This document shows, one piece after another, positions 18,427 to 27,257 of a stretch of 51,179 bases of DNA. The notes beneath the pieces are model-generated. The model made no database searches. It had not been told where the DNA came from and saw nothing but the letters and a program-made list of their open reading frames with translations. Each line of letters starts with the position of its first letter. Position 1 is the first letter of the stretch. The DNA lies in contig JAIBCI010000066.1 of NCBI GenBank assembly GCA_019694255.1, positions 1 through 51,179 of the forward strand, given 5' to 3'. The DNA comes from Saprospiraceae bacterium (lineage in GTDB: Bacteria; Bacteroidota; Bacteroidia; Chitinophagales; Saprospiraceae). A program made the translations under genes and the position numbers.

Positions 18427-19338
18427 TTATATACGCGGAATAAATCTACCGACCATTTTTTGATACTCCTTATATTTTGGGTACTTCGCAGCAGATATGC
18501 TTTCGCTAAAATCGGAACTTCCCTGGAATAATAACAAGAGTAATAAAAAACCCATCGCAGACCAATTAATCCATGCAGCGGAGCAAGCCGCTCCGATCAG
18601 GTAAAAGCAAATCCAAATAGCCTGCTCGGCGGCATAATTTGGATGTCTCATGTATGCCCATAACCCAGTATGCGTAAATCCCTTTGCATAAAATTCGGAT
18701 AAAGGAAGTCCTGCCTTAATCAGACGGTGTTTCTCTGACTGATAATTCCATTGCTGCTGATCAGCGATATATTCCATCATAATAAACCCAAGCATCAGTA
18801 AGGCAAAAACATAAGCTAACGGAGTAAGTTTTGCATTTTCATTGTAAGCAACAGTAATAATTGGAAGGGTAAACAGAAGAATTAAACCATTTTGATACAG
18901 TGAAATAAAAAACAAATTGAACAATCGCCAACGCCACGGTTGATTAAATTCAGGCTTTGCCCTTAGAATCGCCCATCGGTAATCTTCCTCACCCTGCCAG
19001 AATTTCCATTGATAGGCACCTCGACGTGAGAAATTGTAGGTTAGCCTAACACCCCACACCGCAACCAATAAGGCCATAATTATAACTGATCCTGATGGAT
19101 ATCTCCATACAACATATGCGGTGTAAAGAATCGGAAGTACACTCCAAAGCTTATCGACCTGACTATAATTCTTAGTCACTTCACTAACAATAAAGCAATA
19201 CATAGCAGCACAAAATGCCATTATAGAAAGTTCTTTGATCAATTGCACCTGACCACTACTCAACGGATCCCCAAGATAGTAGCAAAATCCCGGCAGTGCA
19301 ACAAAACTGACCAATATGATTATAACTGTCTTTAACAT
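18427..19338 (-). CDS. DUF1295-family membrane protein (steroid 5-alpha-reductase-like)
   Basis: 303 residues with about seven hydrophobic helices. The C-terminal part carries the family's conserved block, with GLWAYMRHPNYAAEQ and later SAAKYPKYKEYQ, related to isoprenylcysteine methyltransferase and steroid 5-alpha-reductase folds. The upstream block VRLTYNFSRRG is also typical. Substrate unknown. It is a single gene; its -7 element is only 4 bases from the ATG. Confidence 0.85.
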   Translation of the reverse strand: MLKTVIIILVSFVALPGFCYYLGDPLSSGQVQLIKELSIMAFCAAMYCFIVSEVTKNYSQVDKLWSVLPILYTAYVVWRYPSGSVIIMALLVAVWGVRLTYNFSRRGAYQWKFWQGEEDYRWAILRAKPEFNQPWRWRLFNLFFISLYQNGLILLFTLPIITVAYNENAKLTPLAYVFALLMLGFIMMEYIADQQQWNYQSEKHRLIKAGLPLSEFYAKGFTHTGLWAYMRHPNYAAEQAIWICFYLIGAACSAAWINWSAMGFLLLLLLFQGSSDFSESISAAKYPKYKEYQKMVGRFIPRI

Positions 19339-19342
19339 TGCC

Positions 19343-19350
19343 CAAAGCTA
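19343..19350 (-). promoter_or_regulatory. -7 promoter element, leaderless geometry (DUF1295 gene)
   Basis: The minus strand reads TAGCTTTG, an exact TAnnTTTG ending 4 bases before the ATG. The transcript is predicted to start at or within a base or two of the start codon. Confidence 0.55.
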
Positions 19351-19473
19351 ATGCAGCGAAATAATTATTTAATATTAATATTCTACTTTGTCCTCAGATT
19401 TAATCATAACGGTCACAAGACAATTATCATTCTGAATACAAAATCTATAATGACTTGCAAAAAACTTATCAAA

Positions 19474-21480
19474 TTAAAAATACATTTTTTGGGGTTCCTT
19501 TGGTCTAATTACCGGATCTTTCGGTGTAAATTGTATATCCACAAATTCCACATTCCCCTTGGGGCTAATTTTTAACATCACAGATTGATAAGGCTTAAAT
19601 TCAACGGGAACATTAAGCGTTCGTCCGTTTGAGGAAATTTCAAAACTCACTTTTTGGGTCCTGGAGGCAAATGATTGTCCTGAATAAACGGGGTATTCGA
19701 GATTCTTCGAAGGCCACTGAGCCAGAAATATATATTTCGTTCCATTGCTTGTTACTCTGCACCAATACTCTGGCAGACTGTCTCCTTTAATCAACGGAGG
19801 ATGGTCTATGATTTGCGAGAATTGCTCTGAAACATTGGTATATGATTTAAGCAGATGGAGAAGCTCGAAATAGTCCTTTGATTTATTCAATCCAGGTTGC
19901 CGCGGTGATCTTTTTAAGCATATTTTTAGTCCTTCTTTTGCAAGTGCACACAGCCTTTTAAGTGCCCGGATATCCATGTATTGTACATCGATATATATAA
20001 GTGAGAATTCAGCATCACCAAGTTTAAGTTTACCGTTGCTCATTTTTCCTTTATCCAGAAAATGTCGGTTAATCCAGAGTGGATGATAACCTGCGAGCGC
20101 ATCAGGCGTGCGAATATATCGAAGCTCATACTCGCCCCATACCCAAACCCTTTGTCTTTCCGGCGGATAGGCACCCTTCATCACAGCATCCTCATAAGGA
20201 ATATAAACTGCAACATCCGTGTAAGTTCTGCCTTGCTGAAGCAAACCGGACACTTTCTCTACATATTGATTAAATGAGGGCAGTTCGTCAGCCAGGCTCC
20301 CACCGGGACCGAAATAACAAGTAGAAAAAAAGTCAATGGTATCCGAGCCCTTAGGATTATAGGGCATGCCAATGTAAACATGTTGATTAACGCCATTTGC
20401 AAACAGTGCATCCGCAACCATCTTGAGATCTGCAGTTTGCTCCTTTCTAAGGTATGTTGCAGGAAAGCCATACATGCAGGTAAAGGATTCGCTGGAAACT
20501 AATTTCTTTCCTGACAAGCTTGCTGAAGAGCTCACTATTTTGGCATAATTGGGATTATTCAGCATTGCCTCCGTCTCCGGAATATCCGGCAGAGAATAGG
20601 TTGTCATGATATCTGCAGGAGCGCCTAGACATTGTACCCGGGACCAGGCGCCAAGTTTTCGGCATTTTTTAACAAATGGCTTGTAAAAACCCTTTGTTAC
20701 TAAATCATCTAACAGTAACATGTAATCATATCTTACATCCGGAAAACTGTCCAGCCCAACTTGCATATACGGAATTATGCTATAATTGAACTTACGATAA
20801 AATGCACGATCAAATCCAGGGGTCCACAATTTATTTTTACTATTAAGTTTGATCTCCCAGGAATCAGTGAAGAGACAATTTTTTTTGCTCGTCTTTAATT
20901 TTTTAAATGCTGATTCCAAAGGTTTGGAGAAAATTTTAAAAGCTTTCGGATCCAAATGATTAATAACACGCATTGTCTGTGGCCAGGCCCAAGAAAAGGT
21001 TAACATTTGAGCAAAAGAAGAATCGCCATAGATTTGTGTGCCATATTCCCGAGGAATATTCAATTCAGCTGCCGGCCAGGCACTTCCGTATGTAAAATCA
21101 CAGGAGAGTCCTATGGAATCAGCGTATTTCTTTGTATATTTAACAATATCGATCCAGTCAACACTAAGCCATTTCTGAGCCGTGGTATCAACAGGGTATT
21201 GTCTGTTGTAATCTCTCGCATACCATTCCTTGTAACGGTATAACGGGTAAAGCCATGCAATTTCAAGGCCACCGAAATGATTGGCCTTTGCCCAATCTAG
21301 TTGAAAGCTCACATCCTCTTTTTTTATCTTCGTTGCAAACCAAAACCACCGGGCCATCGGCTTACTGGATGAGTAGAATGTATTGAGCTCCTGTGAATAG
21401 ATCCCTTTACAATTAGACATGGTCATTAGAATGACAATTATAAATCTCAAACCGCAATAGATATTCTGAAAAAGGCCCAT
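19474..21480 (-). CDS. Secreted glycoside hydrolase, alpha-L-rhamnosidase-like
   Basis: 668 residues with an N-terminal signal segment. The opening RWFWFATKIKKEDVSFQL, then HFGGLEIAWLYP and the DWIDIVKYTKKYADSIGLS block, are the arrangement seen at the start of GH106 alpha-L-rhamnosidases and relatives (a W-F-W start, then a TIM-barrel with a stepwise 'material' of short motifs). It is shorter than many GH106 enzymes, which usually carry extra C-terminal beta domains. The assignment is to the superfamily; substrate and catalytic acids are not established. It diverges from the pentapeptide-repeat gene, and the ATG sits 4 bases after a -7 element. Confidence 0.7.
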   Translation of the reverse strand: MGLFQNIYCGLRFIIVILMTMSNCKGIYSQELNTFYSSSKPMARWFWFATKIKKEDVSFQLDWAKANHFGGLEIAWLYPLYRYKEWYARDYNRQYPVDTTAQKWLSVDWIDIVKYTKKYADSIGLSCDFTYGSAWPAAELNIPREYGTQIYGDSSFAQMLTFSWAWPQTMRVINHLDPKAFKIFSKPLESAFKKLKTSKKNCLFTDSWEIKLNSKNKLWTPGFDRAFYRKFNYSIIPYMQVGLDSFPDVRYDYMLLLDDLVTKGFYKPFVKKCRKLGAWSRVQCLGAPADIMTTYSLPDIPETEAMLNNPNYAKIVSSSASLSGKKLVSSESFTCMYGFPATYLRKEQTADLKMVADALFANGVNQHVYIGMPYNPKGSDTIDFFSTCYFGPGGSLADELPSFNQYVEKVSGLLQQGRTYTDVAVYIPYEDAVMKGAYPPERQRVWVWGEYELRYIRTPDALAGYHPLWINRHFLDKGKMSNGKLKLGDAEFSLIYIDVQYMDIRALKRLCALAKEGLKICLKRSPRQPGLNKSKDYFELLHLLKSYTNVSEQFSQIIDHPPLIKGDSLPEYWCRVTSNGTKYIFLAQWPSKNLEYPVYSGQSFASRTQKVSFEISSNGRTLNVPVEFKPYQSVMLKISPKGNVEFVDIQFTPKDPVIRPKEPQKMYF

Positions 21481-21484
21481 GCAA

Positions 21485-21492
21485 CAAAAGTA
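21485..21492 (-). promoter_or_regulatory. -7 promoter element, leaderless geometry (rhamnosidase-like gene)
   Basis: The minus strand reads TACTTTTG, an exact TAnnTTTG ending 4 bases before the ATG at 21480. It lies in the divergent promoter region shared with the gene at 21594. Confidence 0.55.
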
Positions 21493-21559
21493 AATTATTT
21501 CCGGAAAACCGAAAAATTACATTAGCAGGTAACGGTTCCTTAAGCTTCAAGAAATCAAT

Positions 21560-21567
21560 TATATTTG
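21560..21567 (+). promoter_or_regulatory. -7 promoter element of the pentapeptide-repeat gene
   Basis: TATATTTG, exact TAnnTTTG, 26 bases upstream of the ATG at 21594; conventional spacing for a short leader. Confidence 0.5.
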
Positions 21568-21593
21568 CACGATACGACAGAAGAATTAGCTCG

Positions 21594-22853
21594 ATGTCTT
21601 CCAAAAGTAATTGTAATTATTTTTCAGTAGCAATATTTATTATACTGGCCTGCCTGTTCTGGTTTTTGGGATATATTAAAGTACCCTATTTCGATACAAG
21701 AAAAGATTTCTGGCTTGGCTTTATTGCGTGTGCATTAATTTTTATCCTTGGATATCTACTATTTAAAATTTCCGTATTCAGTCTAAAAATCAGAACAAAT
21801 CCCACATCAGATGCCGAAATAAAAAATCACACCAAGATATATATATATGGCTATATCATTGCCGGCCTAATTCTACTATTGTCTATTACATGCATTTATT
21901 ACTTTGGCCAGCTTAGGATTACTGAAGCTAAATTAATTGAATCTAATGCGGCTTTGTTGAATGTCGCAGACCAAGCAAGTAATAATACTCAACTCGATAA
22001 AGTCAATATTGTACTTGGCCTTGTACAAAAATTTGACAGCGTGAAATCCGTACATCCTAAATCACCATTGGCGAAGCAAATACTTTCTCAGATCATTGCT
22101 TTAGGCAACAGTTTAAAAATAGACAAAGAGTGGGATCCACAAAGAAAAACTTTTCAGGAACTCAGTATTGCCCGTGGCTTACTGCTGCAGGTGCTTTGCA
22201 ATGCTCATTTGGATTCAATAAATTTTATGAAGATAAAAAGCAGTGTAAGCTTTGCCGGTGCTGATCTACGAAATACAGTTTTCACTAATATTGACCTTAC
22301 AGGAATTGATCTGAGGGGTGCTAATTTTGAAAATTCAAGATTGGAGAATTGCGATATAAGTTATTCGAATTTAGAACACTGCTCATTAATTCACTGCACT
22401 TTTCAATCATGCAAATTCATCCATGCCAGTTTAAAGTATTCAAATATGAGTTGGTCAAAGCTGACCAAAACAGTCTTTACATCTTCATATGTCGACACCG
22501 TGAATCTAAACGCCGCTACACTTGATAGCGTTATTTTTAAGTATGCAACATTAATTGAGGCTAACCTTACCAGGAGCAATTTGTCAAATTGTGATTTTTC
22601 TGACGCCCACTTAAAAGGAACTGACTTTACCCAATCAATACTTAATAACTGCAGAATTTTTAATGCAACCATTAATCGGGCTCACTTTGCTAATACCAAA
22701 TTTAAAAATACTTATGTTGACACCAGCTGGGTAAATAAATATTCTCAATATTTTAATTCAGATAGTAAAAGTTATGGACCTGTTGTCAAATTAATTATTG
22801 ACTCGACAGCTTATAAAGATTCAATTACAATTAGATTAACTTCAGTTGATTAA
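21594..22853 (+). CDS. Membrane-anchored pentapeptide-repeat protein
   Basis: 419 residues. Three hydrophobic helices occupy about 10-28, 38-58 and 78-100. A helical stretch (about 105-200) follows, then roughly 32 pentapeptide repeats of the A(D/N)LxX type between about 210 and 375 (for example GADLRNTVFTN, SNLSNCDFSD, AHLKGTDFTQ). Such repeats fold into a right-handed square beta-helix. No quinolone-protection (Qnr) signature or enzymatic domain is recognised. The membrane anchor suggests that the helix is displayed on one membrane face. Function unknown. It is single, with a convergent neighbour downstream. Confidence 0.85.
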   Translation: MSSKSNCNYFSVAIFIILACLFWFLGYIKVPYFDTRKDFWLGFIACALIFILGYLLFKISVFSLKIRTNPTSDAEIKNHTKIYIYGYIIAGLILLLSITCIYYFGQLRITEAKLIESNAALLNVADQASNNTQLDKVNIVLGLVQKFDSVKSVHPKSPLAKQILSQIIALGNSLKIDKEWDPQRKTFQELSIARGLLLQVLCNAHLDSINFMKIKSSVSFAGADLRNTVFTNIDLTGIDLRGANFENSRLENCDISYSNLEHCSLIHCTFQSCKFIHASLKYSNMSWSKLTKTVFTSSYVDTVNLNAATLDSVIFKYATLIEANLTRSNLSNCDFSDAHLKGTDFTQSILNNCRIFNATINRAHFANTKFKNTYVDTSWVNKYSQYFNSDSKSYGPVVKLIIDSTAYKDSITIRLTSVD

Positions 22854-22861
22854 TTCGAAGT

Positions 22862-22890
22862 TTCAAATTGCAAATTATTAATAATTTGAA
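22862..22890. terminator. AT-rich palindrome between convergent genes
   Basis: CAAATTATT/AATAATTTG at 22871-22888 is a perfect 18-base palindrome with no loop. An alternative pairing, TTCAAATT with AATTTGAA (22862-22869 and 22883-22890), leaves a 13-base loop. It lies between two convergent stop codons and could serve as a weak two-way terminator, but it lacks GC in the stem and has only a short T-run (22912-22917) further on. Confidence 0.35.
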
Positions 22891-22923
22891 TTCAGCTGAA
22901 AATCAACTTTTTTCTATTCAAAT

Positions 22924-23916
22924 TTATAATTCTCCCCTCACCAAATTCATTTTTCGTGAAAATTTGATTACCAATTCCTCGCTGGAATGGAAAGGCTCCA
23001 TTCCTACACCCATTGACCACATATAATACTCCTCAATCTTATTTAGGATGTTGCACAGAAGTTCCGGGGTACAAACTGTATATTCATCCAATTTATAACA
23101 TTCTCTGATTTTATTTCCCAGAACTTGTCCAATTCTGTTATTGACCAAATCTACATAGTTATCGACCGGGTAATTAATCGTATCCATAAGTTGCTTTTCG
23201 CTAAATAATCCAGTAGTTAATTCGGGCATATTGGCCCTCTCATGCAGATCTGAAACGATATTTGCCAAATCTTCGGAAAAAAAAGCGGTAATGATAGCCT
23301 GCGCTGTAATATGATTAAATGTATTAATATAGCCCTTTTCAAGACTATCCCTGAATGTTAAGTAGGCTAATTCCGGGGTATTAATATTGCGAAATGTCGC
23401 CTCCGATATCAAATAAAATGCAACATCACCGGAGCCGTAATATTCCTCCTTTTTCCTCGCCAGTCTGTATACTGCCTCCAGTTGTTTTCGCTCGCGGACC
23501 AACGCGCTGTGTTTGAATATGAAATTGAGTTGTCCATTCTTGCTGCCTTTGGTTATATTCATAATTTCGGTCTGGCTTATTCCCGACCTCAACTGTTTCT
23601 TAACATTAGCCTGGCCACAATTATAATTCAATACGACTACAGATTCTGAATTTGCTTCAATATCATATACAGAAGAATCCCGGTAATACTCAATTTGTAC
23701 AACTTTTTTTAACTGATCAAGATTTGCAAATCTTGTTGCCAACAAAGGACTACACAAACCTTCAAAATTGATATTTTTTCCTTCCAGGCCTTTTTGTTCA
23801 TCATTGCGAAATTGCTTGTATTCTCGCAATAATTCTGGAAATGTAATTCCATTTTCCTTACAGGACAGAAACAAAACAGCAAAACTTAAAAGGTAAATTA
23901 ACTTCAGCAACTTCAA
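22924..23916 (-). CDS. Lipoprotein of unknown function
   Basis: 330 residues. It starts with a lipoprotein signal peptide ending in the lipobox LFLSC (Cys19). The mature protein is largely helical and charged, with no recognised domain. The only in-frame start codon giving the signal peptide is TTG at 23916. No ATG exists between the -7 element at 23931-23938 and the lipobox, which supports a TTG start with a very short leader. It stands alone, between convergent and divergent neighbours. Confidence 0.65.
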   Translation of the reverse strand: MKLLKLIYLLSFAVLFLSCKENGITFPELLREYKQFRNDEQKGLEGKNINFEGLCSPLLATRFANLDQLKKVVQIEYYRDSSVYDIEANSESVVVLNYNCGQANVKKQLRSGISQTEIMNITKGSKNGQLNFIFKHSALVRERKQLEAVYRLARKKEEYYGSGDVAFYLISEATFRNINTPELAYLTFRDSLEKGYINTFNHITAQAIITAFFSEDLANIVSDLHERANMPELTTGLFSEKQLMDTINYPVDNYVDLVNNRIGQVLGNKIRECYKLDEYTVCTPELLCNILNKIEEYYMWSMGVGMEPFHSSEELVIKFSRKMNLVRGEL

Positions 23917-23930
23917 ACAAATATCCTTCG

Positions 23931-23938
23931 CAAAGCTA
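23931..23938 (-). promoter_or_regulatory. -7 promoter element of the lipoprotein gene
   Basis: The minus strand reads TAGCTTTG, an exact TAnnTTTG, 14 bases before the proposed TTG start. It is important because it excludes a longer N-terminus. Confidence 0.5.
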
Positions 23939-24012
23939 GTAATTTTGTTTGAAAATTTAAATTAATAAGCTCACCGCAATTAACTTTACAGATTAATTAC
24001 AATTACATTGTT

Positions 24013-25542
24013 ATGTTGAAAATTATTTCATCGGCAATTTCAATTAAATTTTTTCTCATTCTTGCAATGCTACTTGCCGTGACATTTCCGGACTTCGCAG
24101 CTGAATATGATATCCGCCAATTCGGGGCAGTCGGTGATGGCAAAACACTGAATACTTTGGCTATACAACAAGCGATAGATCATGCCTATCAGAAAGGTGG
24201 TGGACAGGTTATTATTCCCAATGGCAATTTTGTCACAGGTTCCATTGTTCTCAAATCAGGAGTTGGTCTATTTCTTCATAAAAAAGCCATGTTAACCGGA
24301 AGCATCAAAGCCTCGGACTACATTCGGCTCAATCGATGGAAAGCACTGATTATGGCTGAGAACGCGCATCACATTTCCATTACGGGAAATGGAACTATTG
24401 ACGGCAGAGGGGCCGAACTTGGGCTTTATATTGATAGTTTATTTTATGCTGGCGAGATCGATAGTATCAATTATCACTTTACCGAAAAAAGAGCCTGGGC
24501 TGAACTAAGACCACAGATCATAGAATTTAATCGATGCAGCCAAATCATAGTAAGAGGTGTAACAATAAAAAATTCATCCTGCTGGGTCCAGACATATGAG
24601 AAATGCAGCAATTTAGTCATCGAAAATATCCACGTAGATAGTGATGCTTACTGGAACAATGATGGCATAGACATCGTTGATTGCAGAAATGTGGTCATTA
24701 GACATTGCCGGATAAATTCCTCTGATGACGGCATATGTATTAAATCCGAAGACTTTGGGCTCACGCATATCAATGACAGTATCTACATATCAGACTGCAC
24801 CATCAGATCAAGCGCAAGCGCAGTCAAGTTTGGCACTTCACTTGTAAGCGGGGCCCGCAATGTGGTCATAAGAAATATTAAAATTTATGATACTTACCGC
24901 TCTGCCATCGCCATAGAATGCACCCAGGGTGGTTTCATTGAAAACATTCTTGTTGAGAATATCGAAGCAAAAAATACCGGAAACGCGATTTTTATCCGTA
25001 TTGGGAAAGTGCGTGGAGCACCTAAAGCAGGACCATTGCGAAATGTTACAATAAAAAATGTACGGGTATCAATCCCATTTTCTAGCCCCGATATCAATTA
25101 TAAGATCAGAGGACCTGGATTCTCAACATTTCATAATATCTGCCCTTCCTCAATTACAGGCAATCCAGGTATTAATGTTGAAAATGTGCTCATTGAAAAT
25201 GTCAAGATTGAGTATCCGGGCAGAGGTGTCAAGGCTTATGCCAATATGCCGCTTTACAGAATCAAAGATGTCCCTGAATTAGAAACAGCCTACCCGGAAT
25301 TTACCATGTTCGGCGAATTGCCAGCCTGGGGCTTATATGTCAGACACACCGACGGCCTTACACTTAAAAATATTCAGCTCAGGATTTCAAAAGAAGATTA
25401 TCGACCTGCTATGGTATTTGATGACGTAAAAAATATTCACCTTGATCGCATTAAAATTATTGGAGACAATAAGCAAGATCCTTTCTTTTTTAGTAACTCG
25501 GAAAATACAACCATTAGCAATACCAGAATTATCATGAAGTGA
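24013..25542 (+). CDS. Glycoside hydrolase family 28 (polygalacturonase-like), exported
   Basis: 509 residues. After a signal peptide (ending about residue 30) comes the classic pectin-lyase-fold start YDIRQFGAVGDGKTLNT, then a right-handed beta-helix with many VVIRNI-type rungs. The GH28 catalytic Asp signatures are present as WNNDGID (about 213) and SSDDG (about 235). The usual Gly-His-Gly motif is replaced by SASAVKFGT (about 266), and the R-I-K motif appears as IFIRIGK (about 325). Non-canonical GHG is seen in some GH28 branches, so a rhamnogalacturonan or other uronide substrate is possible. It probably acts in the periplasm. It does not share an operon with the rhamnosidase-like gene. 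Confidence 0.85.
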   Translation: MLKIISSAISIKFFLILAMLLAVTFPDFAAEYDIRQFGAVGDGKTLNTLAIQQAIDHAYQKGGGQVIIPNGNFVTGSIVLKSGVGLFLHKKAMLTGSIKASDYIRLNRWKALIMAENAHHISITGNGTIDGRGAELGLYIDSLFYAGEIDSINYHFTEKRAWAELRPQIIEFNRCSQIIVRGVTIKNSSCWVQTYEKCSNLVIENIHVDSDAYWNNDGIDIVDCRNVVIRHCRINSSDDGICIKSEDFGLTHINDSIYISDCTIRSSASAVKFGTSLVSGARNVVIRNIKIYDTYRSAIAIECTQGGFIENILVENIEAKNTGNAIFIRIGKVRGAPKAGPLRNVTIKNVRVSIPFSSPDINYKIRGPGFSTFHNICPSSITGNPGINVENVLIENVKIEYPGRGVKAYANMPLYRIKDVPELETAYPEFTMFGELPAWGLYVRHTDGLTLKNIQLRISKEDYRPAMVFDDVKNIHLDRIKIIGDNKQDPFFFSNSENTTISNTRIIMK

Positions 25543-25654
25543 CAGGCAGTGGATTACAATCTGAATTACAAGAATCTTTATAGCATTGCCAGGCTTGAGA
25601 TATAAAAATATTTTAGCATTTTTCTAATAAAATATATTTTATAGATATTGAAAT

Positions 25655-25662
25655 TACATTTG
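25655..25662 (+). promoter_or_regulatory. -7 promoter element of the VOC gene
   Basis: TACATTTG, exact TAnnTTTG, 21 bases upstream of the ATG at 25684. Confidence 0.5.
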
Positions 25663-25683
25663 TGACTAAATAATTTATTCGAA

Positions 25684-26088
25684 ATGAAACAAGTTTTTAT
25701 TAATCTTCCTGTATCAGATCTGGAAAGATCATTTCAGTTTTATACTACGCTTGGATTCTCAAATAATCCAGACTTTTCTGATGATCAGGGCAAATGCATG
25801 GTCTGGAGTGATTCAATTTTTGTAATGATCATGACAAAGGAAAAATTCACTTCATTTACGACCAGAGCCATTGCAGATATTAAATCAACGATCCCCGCAT
25901 TATACTCTCTATCAGTAGATAGTACCGAAATCATGAATAGCCTTGTGGATAAAGGACTTATGAACGGGGGTATTGAGCCAAAACCAATGAGCGATTATGG
26001 TTTTATGCAGGCAAGACAAATCGAGGATCCGGATGGACATACCTGGGAATTATTCTATATGGATATGTCCAAATTGACTCAGTCCTAA
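25684..26088 (+). CDS. VOC (glyoxalase/bleomycin-resistance fold) protein
   Basis: 134 residues with the beta-alpha-beta-beta-beta fold start MKQVFINLPVSDLERSFQFY and end DPDGHTWELFYMD, in which the last Glu is a usual metal ligand. This is the large VOC group often annotated as glyoxalase-like or PhnB-like. No specific reaction can be assigned. It is single, and convergent with the thioredoxin gene (48-base gap). Confidence 0.88.
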   Translation: MKQVFINLPVSDLERSFQFYTTLGFSNNPDFSDDQGKCMVWSDSIFVMIMTKEKFTSFTTRAIADIKSTIPALYSLSVDSTEIMNSLVDKGLMNGGIEPKPMSDYGFMQARQIEDPDGHTWELFYMDMSKLTQS

Positions 26089-26136
26089 TCCGGCAATCTT
26101 TACTGAATCGATTTCAATATCAGATTGTCAATTATT

Positions 26137-26433
26137 TCAGGCATACTGCCTGATCAGTTCCTCAAGAGCTGTTGCAGAAACAACTCCTGACTGCCTCCAT
26201 TTCAGCTGACTGTCTTTGAATATCATTAGTGTTGGAACACCCATGATCTGATATTGCGTGGCAATACCCGGATTCTTGTCAACATCAATTTTAATAATCG
26301 TTGCAGCATCACCTACCTTCGATTTAAGTTGATCAAGAATAGGCTTCATCATTTTACAAGGACCGCACCATTCAGCTGAAAAGTCAATCAAAACGGGCTT
26401 ACTGCTCTTAATAATTTCTCCAAATGTTGCCAT
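26137..26433 (-). CDS. trxA: Thioredoxin
   Basis: 98-residue cytosolic thioredoxin with WCGPC (Cys23, Cys26) and the cis-proline in MGVPT (Pro67). It is the last gene of the sulfur module, 22 bases after a small membrane protein gene. In this context it can reduce persulfides or polysulfides formed on the rhodaneses, which is an inference from position. Its short N-terminus lacks the extra first strand and helix of E. coli TrxA. Confidence 0.93.
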   Translation of the reverse strand: MATFGEIIKSSKPVLIDFSAEWCGPCKMMKPILDQLKSKVGDAATIIKIDVDKNPGIATQYQIMGVPTLMIFKDSQLKWRQSGVVSATALEELIRQYA

Positions 26434-26455
26434 TTTTGTTTTTTAACTTGTTAAT

Positions 26456-26644
26456 TTATCTTTGGCATTGCCCACCGGCACATCCTGCCCCCAAGATTCC
26501 CATGAATGTAAAGTAGCCTCCTAACAACAGACCCGGCCATTCATGTACAATGATTCCTTGTATAAAAATCATCAATCCGCCTGCCAGGTAAAATAACCTC
26601 ATCAGGTGCCAGCCAGAAGTTAATCTTTGCCACAATTTATCCAT
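26456..26644 (-). CDS. Small DUF2892-like membrane protein
   Basis: 62 residues with two hydrophobic helices and a Cys-containing end, GAGCAGGQC. It is similar in layout to the DUF2892 (YgaP-type) transmembrane segment that in E. coli is fused to a rhodanese. It sits between a rhodanese gene (9-base gap) and thioredoxin, so a role in moving or anchoring sulfur species at the membrane is plausible. Not proven. Confidence 0.7.
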   Translation of the reverse strand: MDKLWQRLTSGWHLMRLFYLAGGLMIFIQGIIVHEWPGLLLGGYFTFMGILGAGCAGGQCQR

Positions 26645-26653
26645 AATGAATTC

Positions 26654-26971
26654 CTAGTTCCCAAGTTTGGACTGTAGGCTGTAATAGCCACCTCCATTGT
26701 ACACTTCCTTAAAACCGTTTGCCAATAATATTGATCTCGCCGCGGCACTTCTACTCCCCGATGCACAGACAGCGATAACAGGTTTGTCCTTATGAATACT
26801 CTTCAAATTCTGACCAAGAACCTGCAAAGGAATATTCTTCGATCCTTTAATATGTCCACCATTGAATTCCATCTTAGTGCGAACATCAATGATCTGAGCG
26901 CCTTCTGAAACCAGCTGGCGATAATCCACTTTAGGTCCTGAAGCGAACAATTTCTTTATCAATTCAAACAT
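26654..26971 (-). CDS. Single-domain rhodanese
   Basis: 105 residues, one rhodanese fold. The active-site loop is CASGSRS with Cys69. The DVRTKMEFNGGHIKGSKNIP segment is the standard CH2A-type motif. It should carry persulfide sulfur from the upstream dioxygenase-rhodanese fusion to an acceptor, by family. It is co-directional and closely spaced with the other sulfur genes. Confidence 0.9.
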   Translation of the reverse strand: MFELIKKLFASGPKVDYRQLVSEGAQIIDVRTKMEFNGGHIKGSKNIPLQVLGQNLKSIHKDKPVIAVCASGSRSAAARSILLANGFKEVYNGGGYYSLQSKLGN

Positions 26972-26993
26972 CGTATTTCATTTATTTTTAAAA

Positions 26994-27230
26994 TTATCTA
27001 ACATTAAACCAGCTTCCTGCATTGCTACATTCAAATCCATGGCTTCTTAGAAACAACATTGCTTGACCGCTGCGGTTTCCACTGGCACAGCACAACACAA
27101 ATGGCTGTGGCATCTCGCGAAGGACTTCCAGTTTATTCGGAATATCCTGCAATGGAATATTAATACTGCCTTGTGCATGCCCACCCAAGAATTCTTCCGG
27201 TGTTCTCACGTCGATTACTGTTTCTTTCAT
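26994..27230 (-). CDS. Short single-domain rhodanese
   Basis: 78 residues, a very compact rhodanese. The loop is CCASGNRSG with the predicted active Cys48 preceded by a second Cys47. DVRTPEEFLGGHAQGSINIP matches the fold's early strands. The domain is shorter than the usual 100 or so residues at its C-terminus. It lies 22 bases before the next rhodanese gene and 27 bases after the CstB-like gene. Confidence 0.85.
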   Translation of the reverse strand: MKETVIDVRTPEEFLGGHAQGSINIPLQDIPNKLEVLREMPQPFVLCCASGNRSGQAMLFLRSHGFECSNAGSWFNVR

Positions 27231-27257
27231 TGTTTATAATATGTTTAATTTTATCAT

